This document shows positions 58,418 through 64,000 of a DNA stretch of 64,000 bases, in pieces; the stretch's first letter is position 1; each line of letters starts with the position of its first letter. Where the stretch lies: positions 1 to 64,000 of the forward strand of contig CAYWVR010000014.1 in assembly GCA_964461715.1 (NCBI GenBank). The letters run 5' to 3'. The position numbers and the translations under genes are program-made. Source of the DNA: CAYWVR01 sp964461715 (GTDB lineage: Bacteria > Planctomycetota > Phycisphaerae > FEN-1346). The notes under the pieces are model-generated. The model was not told the origin of the DNA, searched no databases, and saw only the letters and a list, made by a program, of their open reading frames with translations.

Positions 58418-60288
58418 GCCCGCAGATGCCCGCCGTCGGCGACGTCGACCAGCCGCGCCCCACGCGCCTCAATCGCGAGGCGGGCCGGCGGCTCGTGCGC
58501 TGGCTCCGCCCGCACGCCGGCACCATTCTCGTCAACGTCCTGCTGACCGTGGTTCTCACCGCCGTCAGCCTCTCCGTGCCGCGCTTGCTGGGGTGGACCA
58601 TCGACAAGGCGGTGGACGCGGTCCGGGAGGCGCGGCTTCTGGCGCCGGCGGCTGGGCAGGCCCTGAAGGCGGATGCCTGGCGCGAGGTCGCCCGGGTCCT
58701 CGGCGCCTTCGCTCTCCTCTTCGTCGCTAGCGAAGTCGTCCGCCACTACGAGATCCGCCGCGTCATCATCTTCAGCCAGACGTTCATGTGCAACCTGCGG
58801 CAGCGGTTCTTCCGTCACCTGCACGATCTGTCGGCTCGTTACTATGACAAGATGAAGGCCGGGCAGATCATCGCGCGAGGCACGACGGACGTTGAGACGC
58901 TCCAGCACACGGTCTCCTGGGCCCCGAATCACTTGACGAGCGCGTTTCTGACGCTCGCCGGGGCGGTGGGCATGATGCTCTGGATGGACTGGGTGCTGTT
59001 CCTGGCGGTCTTTCCGATGCTCCCGGCCCTGTTTTTCCTCACGCGCTGGTTCCGTCTCCGGGCCACCGCCGCGTGGCGCGAGGTCCGCCAGCAGACCGGC
59101 CGGCTGACGGCGAACGTGGCCGAGTCGATCGCGGGGGCCCGCGTCATCCAGGCCTTCGCCCGCGAGGAGAAGAACGAGCAGGCCTTCTCGGAGCTGACCA
59201 CCGAGCTCTACGACACGCGCGTGGAGACGGAGCGGGTGCGCGGCCGGTACATGATGGGGATGCATTTCCTCCAGGCGATGGCCCCGGCCGTGGTCATCGT
59301 GCTGGGGGCGTGGCGGGTGGCCTCGACGGCCGCGGGCCCGGGCGCGGGGCCGGAGACGGCGGCCCGGGCCGTCACGGCGGGCGACGTCGTCGCGTTTCTC
59401 GGCTACGTCTACATGTTCTTCTTCCCGATGGAGATGATCAGCGAGCTGTATAACCAGCTTCTCCATGCCCTCGCCGCCGCCGAACGGATCATCGACGTCT
59501 TCGATGCCGAGCCCGAGATCGTCGACGGCCCCGACGCCCTGCGTCCCGACGACCTCGACGGCCGCGTCACCTTCGACCACGTCCGCTTCGAGTACGTCGA
59601 GGGCACGCCGGTGCTGGAGGACGTCTCATTCGAGGCCACTCCCGGCGAGGCCATCGCCCTCGTCGGCCCGACCGGGGCGGGCAAGACGACCCTCTGCCGC
59701 CTCATCGGCCGTTTCTACGAGGCGGGCGAAGGGACCGTCCGAATCGACGGCCACGACGTCCGCACCATCCAGCAGACGGCCCTGCACCGGCGGATGGGCA
59801 TCGTGCTGCAGGAGAACTTCCTCTTCGCCGGGACCGTCATGGACAACATCCGATACGGGCGGCCGGAGGCGACCGACGAGGAGGTCGTCGCGTGCGCCGA
59901 GCGGCTCGGGTCCCACTTCGCCATCGAGGCTCTGCCGAAGGGGTACGAGACGGAGGTGGGCGAGCGGGGCGAATCGCTCTCGGCCGGACAGCGGCAGCTC
60001 ATCTGCTTCACGCGGGCCATGCTCGCAGACCCGCGGGTTTTGATCCTCGACGAGGCCACCTCCAGCATCGACACGCAGACGGAGCTCAAGATTCAGGAGG
60101 CCTTGCGGCGGCTCACGGAACGGCGGACCTGCTTTATCGTCGCCCATCGCCTCTCCACCGTTCGCCGCGCCGACCGGGTGCTTGTGATCGAGGGCGGTCG
60201 GATCACGGAGCGCGGCACGCACCGGGAGCTGATGTCCGCCGGCGGCCGCTACGCCCGCATGTATGAAGAGTTCATTCGTAGTGAGTAA
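58414..60288 (+). CDS. ABC exporter half-transporter, subunit 2
   Basis: The 624-aa protein starts at ATG 58414, overlapping the previous stop, with GGAGG upstream. It has six helices and an ATPase: Walker A 'GPTGAGKTTLCRLIGRFYE', the signature 'ESLSAGQRQLICFTRAMLAD' (LSAGQ), Walker B 'VLILDEATSSIDTQTELKIQ' with the catalytic Glu, and the H-loop 'FIVAHRLSTVRRADRVLVIE'. With subunit 1 it would form a heterodimeric exporter of the BmrCD/TM287-288 type with one active nucleotide site. The cargo could be lipid, peptide or drug. Confidence 0.94.
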   Translation: MSPQMPAVGDVDQPRPTRLNREAGRRLVRWLRPHAGTILVNVLLTVVLTAVSLSVPRLLGWTIDKAVDAVREARLLAPAAGQALKADAWREVARVLGAFALLFVASEVVRHYEIRRVIIFSQTFMCNLRQRFFRHLHDLSARYYDKMKAGQIIARGTTDVETLQHTVSWAPNHLTSAFLTLAGAVGMMLWMDWVLFLAVFPMLPALFFLTRWFRLRATAAWREVRQQTGRLTANVAESIAGARVIQAFAREEKNEQAFSELTTELYDTRVETERVRGRYMMGMHFLQAMAPAVVIVLGAWRVASTAAGPGAGPETAARAVTAGDVVAFLGYVYMFFFPMEMISELYNQLLHALAAAERIIDVFDAEPEIVDGPDALRPDDLDGRVTFDHVRFEYVEGTPVLEDVSFEATPGEAIALVGPTGAGKTTLCRLIGRFYEAGEGTVRIDGHDVRTIQQTALHRRMGIVLQENFLFAGTVMDNIRYGRPEATDEEVVACAERLGSHFAIEALPKGYETEVGERGESLSAGQRQLICFTRAMLADPRVLILDEATSSIDTQTELKIQEALRRLTERRTCFIVAHRLSTVRRADRVLVIEGGRITERGTHRELMSAGGRYARMYEEFIRSE

Positions 60289-60319
60289 GGCGCTTGCGGC
60301 TTAGCCGGCAATAGATACC

Positions 60320-61132
60320 ATGCTAACCAGCGATTACCACCTGCACAGCATCCTGTCCGCCGACGGCGACGTGCCCCTGGCGGAAATGGCCCAAGCCGCC
60401 CTTGATGCCGGCCTCACAGACGTCTGCTTCACCGAGCACCTCGACTTCGACCGCGAGGACCCCGGCTACGGGTACACGGACTGGGAGGTCTACGCCGCGG
60501 CGATCGCCGAGGCGCGGGAACGGTTCGCGGGGCGGCTGACGATCCGCATGGGCCTCGAGTTCGACTTTTGCCGCGCCTACGGCGACGAGCCCCGGCGGGT
60601 GCTCGAGACGATGCCCTGCGACTTCCTCCTCGGCTCGGTCCACTCGGCCGCCGGCGTCCACATCTACGGCCTCTATAAGGAGTCGGAGGCGGACTTGGCG
60701 AGGCTCGACCTGGCGGCCCTCTACCGTGCGTACTTCGACGAGGTCGAGGCCCTCGTTGCCACCGGCTGGTGCCACGCCCTCGGCCACTTCGATTACCTCT
60801 ACAAGCAGGCACCCGGCTTCTTCGGCCCCCGCCGCGACAAGGCCTACTGGGATCGCGTCGACGCGATCCTGGCCGCCTGCGTCGCCACGGGCACGGGCCT
60901 TGAGATCAACAGCCATCACGTCGAGGACCGGGGATTTGGATTGGCCGCCGATTCCGAGATCGTCCGCCGGTATCATGCGATGGGCGGGCGGCGGCTGACG
61001 GTCGGCTCCGACGCCCACCGACCCGGCGACGTCGCCGCGGCGTACGACCGCGTAGCCCGGGTACTGAAGGATGTGGGCGTCACCGCAGTGACAGGATATG
61101 AAGCCGGGCAGCCCTACGACATTGCACCGTAA
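60320..61132 (+). CDS. PHP-family phosphatase (histidinol-phosphatase HisK-like)
   Basis: The 270-aa protein starts at ATG 60320. The metal ligands of the PHP fold are seen in 'SDYHLHSILSADGDVPLAEM', 'FTEHLDFDRED', 'IRMGLEFDFCRAYGDEPRR', 'FLLGSVHSAAGVHIYGLYK', 'HALGHFDYLYKQAPGFFG' and 'LTVGSDAHRPGDVAAAYDRV'. That set matches HisK-type histidinol-phosphatases of histidine synthesis. Because no other his genes are near, a different phosphoester is possible. It follows the ABC pair on the same strand. Confidence 0.87.
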   Translation: MLTSDYHLHSILSADGDVPLAEMAQAALDAGLTDVCFTEHLDFDREDPGYGYTDWEVYAAAIAEARERFAGRLTIRMGLEFDFCRAYGDEPRRVLETMPCDFLLGSVHSAAGVHIYGLYKESEADLARLDLAALYRAYFDEVEALVATGWCHALGHFDYLYKQAPGFFGPRRDKAYWDRVDAILAACVATGTGLEINSHHVEDRGFGLAADSEIVRRYHAMGGRRLTVGSDAHRPGDVAAAYDRVARVLKDVGVTAVTGYEAGQPYDIAP

Positions 61133-61189
61133 GTGGATTGCCGCTTAATTCTAACACGATCTTTTGACCTTTTGTGTCAGGAGCCACTC

Positions 61190-61693
61190 ATGGCCAAGAC
61201 CCCCGACAACCTTGCCGCCGCCTTCGCCGGCGAGAGCCAGGCGAACCGCAAGTACCTGTTCTTCGCCGAGAAGGCCGACGCGGATGGCCTGCCGAACGTG
61301 GCCCGTCTCTTCCGGGCCGCCGCCCACGCCGAGACCCGCCACGCCTTCAACCACTTCGAGGCGATGGGCGGGCTGGGCTCGACGAGCGAGAACCTCCAGA
61401 AGGGCATCGACGGGGAGACCCACGAGTTCAAGGAGATGTACCCCGAGTTCCTGGAGGCGGCCAAGGAGGAGAAGAACGGGCTGGCCACGGTGGCCTTCAC
61501 CTACGCCACGAGCGCCGAGCAGGTCCACGCCACGATGTACCGGGAGGCGAAGGAGGCCGTCGACGAGGGCAAGGACCTGCCGCCCCGCAAGATCTTCGTC
61601 TGCCGCAAGTGCGGCCACACCTGCTACGACGAGGCCCCCGACAAGTGCCCCGTCTGCTCGCGGACGCGCGACTGGTTCGACGAGATCCAGTAG
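61190..61693 (+). CDS. Rubrerythrin
   Basis: The 167-aa protein starts at ATG 61190 with AGGAG six bases upstream. The N-terminal ferritin-like diiron domain has 'AFAGESQANRKYLFFAEKAD' (first Glu of a helix pair), 'AAAHAETRHAFNHFEAMG' (Glu-x-x-His), 'FLEAAKEEKNGLATVAFTYA' and 'EQVHATMYREAKEAVDEG'. The C-terminal rubredoxin-like domain has 'FVCRKCGHTCYDEAPDKCPV' with the second CxxC reading 'CPVC', spaced for one Fe. It reduces peroxide with electrons from NADH via rubredoxin-type donors, so oxygen-sensitive metabolism (many radical SAM enzymes) fits. It appears to be the last gene of the row. Confidence 0.95.
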   Translation: MAKTPDNLAAAFAGESQANRKYLFFAEKADADGLPNVARLFRAAAHAETRHAFNHFEAMGGLGSTSENLQKGIDGETHEFKEMYPEFLEAAKEEKNGLATVAFTYATSAEQVHATMYREAKEAVDEGKDLPPRKIFVCRKCGHTCYDEAPDKCPVCSRTRDWFDEIQ

Positions 61694-61723
61694 AGGCCCG
61701 GCCGGTTGCGCTGCTCGCGCCTT

Positions 61724-61835
61724 GGGTCCGTTTCGCCGCCCCGCTTGCGAGGCGCTTTCTGCGGAATGAGCGCCGGTCAGGCAAGCCTGCGTTGGGTGGC
61801 CTCAAAGCGGGCCGCAAGCGGCCCGGCGAAACGTG
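61724..61835 (-). repeat. Dispersed repeat with GTTTCGCC termini, copy B (inverted to copy A)
   Basis: The plus-strand left end GGGTCCGTTTCGCC and right end GGCGAAACGTG are the reverse complements of copy A's ends. The internal segments CCCGCTTGCGAGGCGCTTTC and GGGCCGCAAGCGGCCCGG match copy A in mirrored order. It separates the rubrerythrin gene from the Pus10 gene and ends a few bases before the Pus10 stop (61838-61840). Confidence 0.7.
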
Positions 61836-61837
61836 TA

Positions 61838-63034
61838 TCATGGCCAAGTCGTAACGTGCACCCCCCTCACGTCCAGCTCGACGCACGTCGCCGGCGTTTC
61901 GAGGACCGAGGCCACGCTCGGCTCGGTGCGGCCCGCGTCGCCGCCGACCAGCTCCTTGATGTAGAGCCCGGCGGTGGTGCGGATCGTCAGCTTCAGGCTC
62001 CGTGAGCCGAGGCGCGTCCACTGGAGCGACCGCACCCGCCGCGTCCGGAACCGGTCGGCCCGCCGCTTGAGGACTCGCTCAGGGGTCCGCTGGCGGATGG
62101 GGCCCACCAGGGCCGCGAGCTTCGCAAGGGCCTCGTCCGGCACGTCGCCTTCGAGGTGCACCAGCGCCCGGTACGTCTTGTCCGGCCGCAGGGCCTTGAC
62201 GCGGGCCGCGTCGGCGCGCGCGCAGGGCACGAGGCCCTCGACCTCGACCCGGCCGTCGGCGGCGATCCGCGCTTCGAGCGCCCGCCAGTCCAGCCGCCGC
62301 CGCTCGGGCCGCAGGACTTCCAGCACGAACGGTCGCCGCCCCAGGCACCGGACGTCCGTGTCCTCGCGGCCGCATCCGTGGAATACGTGCGCGTCGGCCC
62401 CGGCCTCGGCGGCAATCGGATCACCCACGATCTGTTGGACGCTTGTCGGCCACGCGTGCCAGTGGCACTGCGGCAGGCCGCGCACGAGCTTCCGGTACCG
62501 CCCGGCCAGAAAGAGCGGGCGGATCTCGACCTCGACCGTTCCGGCGGCATGGTTGCAGACGGCGAGGACGTCGGGCCGCACCGTGTCGGGGGCGGCATCG
62601 AGGAGGTCGCAGCAGGCGGCGCCGACGCGGCGGTTGAAGGCCTGCTTGTAGGGCTCGGCGGTCTCATCGCCGGCGGCGCCGGTGAGGGCGGCCTCGCGCG
62701 CTTCGAGGCCCGGGTCGGTGCGCGAGGCGACGGCGAACGTGTCGAACTCGAGACCCGAAAGGGCCGCCTTGACCCGCGCCGCCCAGCCTTGAGTCTCGTC
62801 GAAGAGGCCGCGGCAGAGGTCGCATGCCTCGGGCGGCGCCGGCCCGCCGAACCGCGCTCGCACCCGCCGGCCGCGCTCCGCGTTCGCAAGACCCGTGCCC
62901 ACCTGGGCGAAGAGGCGGCCCAGACAATCGTTGCACAGGCGCCCCGCCGCCAGGGCTTCCCGCCCCCGGGCCGCGAGCGCGGGCTCGGCCAAAGCCGCGT
63001 CGAAATCCGCCTTTCGCCAATCGTTTCGGGCCAC
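61838..63034 (-). CDS. pus10: tRNA pseudouridine synthase Pus10 (archaeal type)
   Basis: The 398-aa protein starts with GTG 63034. The N-terminal THUMP-like/zinc part has two CxxC pairs (C34/C37 in 'CNDCLGRLFAQVG' and C71/C74 in 'CDLC') and 'AEPYKQAFNRRVGAACCDLL'. The catalytic motif is 'GREDTDVRCLGRRPFVLEV' with Asp225 in the position of the TruA 'GRTD' nucleophile. 'QRTPERVLKRRADRFRTRRV' and 'TTAGLYIKELVGGDAGRTEP' are the other strong family marks. Pus10 makes pseudouridine 54 and 55 of archaeal tRNAs; bacteria use TruB for position 55. Two CxxC pairs and every motif are intact, so the gene looks functional. Neighbours are unrelated. Confidence 0.88.
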   Translation of the reverse strand: MARNDWRKADFDAALAEPALAARGREALAAGRLCNDCLGRLFAQVGTGLANAERGRRVRARFGGPAPPEACDLCRGLFDETQGWAARVKAALSGLEFDTFAVASRTDPGLEAREAALTGAAGDETAEPYKQAFNRRVGAACCDLLDAAPDTVRPDVLAVCNHAAGTVEVEIRPLFLAGRYRKLVRGLPQCHWHAWPTSVQQIVGDPIAAEAGADAHVFHGCGREDTDVRCLGRRPFVLEVLRPERRRLDWRALEARIAADGRVEVEGLVPCARADAARVKALRPDKTYRALVHLEGDVPDEALAKLAALVGPIRQRTPERVLKRRADRFRTRRVRSLQWTRLGSRSLKLTIRTTAGLYIKELVGGDAGRTEPSVASVLETPATCVELDVRGVHVTTWP

Positions 63035-63078
63035 GATGGTCGTATTGTCTCCAGGAGGATAGGCCCGGGCAAGCGATT

Positions 63079-63107
63079 TAGCCGAAACGCCGAAGGCGCG
63101 CGCGGCC
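63079..63107. repeat. Possible degenerate copy of the GTTTCGCC repeat end
   Basis: GCCGAAACGCCGAAGGCGCGCG resembles the repeat-end sequence GGCGAAACGgacCCGAGGGCGCGCG of copy A. It lies just upstream of the Pus10 gene. Similarity is imperfect. Confidence 0.3.
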
Positions 63108-63117
63108 TTTCGTCGCG

Positions 63118-63146
63118 TTGCCTGCGCCGCGTTGCGGGGTTAAGAT
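63118..63146 (+). promoter_or_regulatory. Putative promoter of the J-domain-like gene
   Basis: TTGCCT (63118), 17 bases, TAAGAT (63141), with a short leader of about 8-10 bases before ATG 63159. Confidence 0.5.
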
Positions 63147-63158
63147 GAGTGCGGCACG

Positions 63159-64000
63159 ATGATCGACAATCGCCCCATCCATGCTGAGCCGGACGAGATG
63201 GCCCGCGACGAGGCGTGTCGCGAGTGGCTCGGCGTCCAGCAGGATCATCCCACCCATTACGAGCTCCTGCGCCTCCCGAACCTGCTCGGCGACCGCGAGA
63301 CGATCTTCGAGGCCGGCCGCCAGGCCAAACGCAAGCTCCGGGCCTACCAGATCGGCCGGTACCGCAAGCTTGCCCTGTCGCTGCTCGTCGATGTGGGCCA
63401 GGCGGTCGCGGTCCTGACGAACCCCGAGAAGAAGCGGGTTTACGATCACGACCTGGTGTGCGCCTGGCAGGCCAAGGTCGAGGGCCTCCACGAGGAGCAC
63501 GTCGCCGGTCGCGAGCCGGGGCCCGAGGTCCTCCGGGCGTGGCTCACCGCCTGTCGGGACGCCAACGTTCCGGTCGTCTACCTGCTGCCGTTCGGGGTGC
63601 GGCTTATTCGGGCTCGGGGCGAGCGGTGGCCGCCGCACGGCGAGCACCGCCTCAGCCTGCCGGCGTGCCTATGGCTCTATCGAGACATCGCTATCCTCGG
63701 TCAGTGCTTGGCCAAGGGCGAAGTGGCGCGGCGGGCGGAGATCGTCAAAGGCGTCCAGAAGGCCCTCGGCGTGCCGGAGGACCTGGCGCGGATCGTGGCG
63801 GAGGAGGTCAGCCGGGCGCCGGCGCTCTTCTCGGAGCTGCGCTTCGTCCGGCAGGCCAAGCGGTCGCCGAACCGGACGATCCTTCGCCTCGGCCGCCGCA
63901 TCCGGCGGCTGGGCGGCCACGTCGACCGGCGAAACAAGGTCGTCGCCGCCGCCGCCAAGCTCCTCGGGCGCAGCAAGCACGATTTCGTCAAGGTCCTGGA
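63159..64000 (+). CDS. J-domain-like protein, incomplete at the window edge
   Basis: ATG 63159 starts a frame with no stop before position 64000 (280 codons seen). Residues about 31-105 look like a J-domain-like helical region: 'DHPTHYELLRLPNL', then 'LSLLVDVGQAVAVLTNPEKK' and 'RVYDHDL'. The region around residues 53-65 ('FEAGRQAKRKLRAYQ') lacks the HPD tripeptide between helices II and III. Similar non-HPD J-like domains occur in planctomycete proteins attached to protein kinases or other domains. From residue 110 on I recognise nothing, but the region is basic and helical ('RRIRRLGGHVDRRNK'). The C-terminus lies outside the window. Confidence 0.6.
   Translation, partial: MIDNRPIHAEPDEMARDEACREWLGVQQDHPTHYELLRLPNLLGDRETIFEAGRQAKRKLRAYQIGRYRKLALSLLVDVGQAVAVLTNPEKKRVYDHDLVCAWQAKVEGLHEEHVAGREPGPEVLRAWLTACRDANVPVVYLLPFGVRLIRARGERWPPHGEHRLSLPACLWLYRDIAILGQCLAKGEVARRAEIVKGVQKALGVPEDLARIVAEEVSRAPALFSELRFVRQAKRSPNRTILRLGRRIRRLGGHVDRRNKVVAAAAKLLGRSKHDFVKVL

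Noticed and set aside
1..64000. CRISPR array or phage-defence island
   Set aside because: No regularly spaced repeats or cas-like genes were seen. Repeat pairs found are dispersed or palindromic singles.

Overview
This is a GC-rich (roughly two-thirds G+C), gene-dense bacterial chromosome segment. It most resembles a member of the Planctomycetota, perhaps near the Phycisphaerae. That reading is inferred from several gene types together: a one-off prepilin-type secreted protein, a formylglycine sulfatase, a TMTC-like TPR membrane protein pair, HEAT-repeat lipoproteins, a 'GHQP..HPGVW' conserved hypothetical, and an integrase remnant whose tail runs into a tRNA gene. No rRNA, replication origin or CRISPR array was seen. 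Most promoters that can be read have the form TTGnnn-N16-19-TAnnnT, so they look sigma70-like. The main coding strand switches often, and nearly all long open frames on the opposite strand are shadows caused by base composition.

Layout. (1) 0.3-14.6 kb looks like an envelope or surface-glycan locus. It holds a GT9 glycosyltransferase, a broken SGNH hydrolase, a DUF5989 membrane peptide and an intact membrane-anchored SGNH hydrolase. Facing these is a four-gene radical-SAM operon (three cobalamin-binding-type proteins and one SPASM-like). Then come two tandem TMTC-like polytopic TPR proteins and a flippase-like (LPG synthase TM) protein. (2) 14.6-21.1 kb: hotdog thioesterase, SSS symporter, an integrase remnant fused to a deleted DUF6498 gene, tRNA-Glu and tRNA-Lys, a secreted heparinase/alginate-lyase-like protein, and rho. 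(3) 21.1-30.5 kb: transglutaminase-like protein with a radical SAM partner, purD, small secreted/membrane proteins, a HEAT lipoprotein, a CHAD protein that appears to start with ACG, and a secreted redoxin. (4) 30.5-41.2 kb: MacB/LolCDE-type ABC pair, truncated HypE/PurM-like gene, ACT-ACT protein, Clp1/Grc3-type polynucleotide kinase, tldD-pmbA, sulfatase, a deleted MFS gene followed by its intact paralog, and an SGNH lipoprotein. (5) 41.4-49.6 kb: an operon of GT2, an unassigned 556-aa protein and a TIM-barrel isomerase-like protein; then SNase, prepilin-like protein, GAF-GGDEF protein, a membrane protein and a cold-shock protein. (6) 49.6-55.2 kb: transposase remnants, two histidine kinases, a response regulator and an internally deleted ISAs1 transposase. 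(7) 55.4-64 kb: DAHP synthase, a heterodimer-type ABC exporter pair, PHP phosphatase, rubrerythrin, an archaeal-type Pus10 pseudouridine synthase, and a J-domain-like protein cut by the window end.

The strongest points for follow-up are the Pus10 gene (an archaeal/eukaryotic tRNA enzyme in a bacterial context, with dispersed-repeat sequence at both ends), the Clp1/Grc3-type kinase, the four-radical-SAM envelope locus, the GT2/GHQP/TIM-barrel operon, the ACG start of the CHAD gene, and three genes that look like in-frame internal-deletion derivatives.
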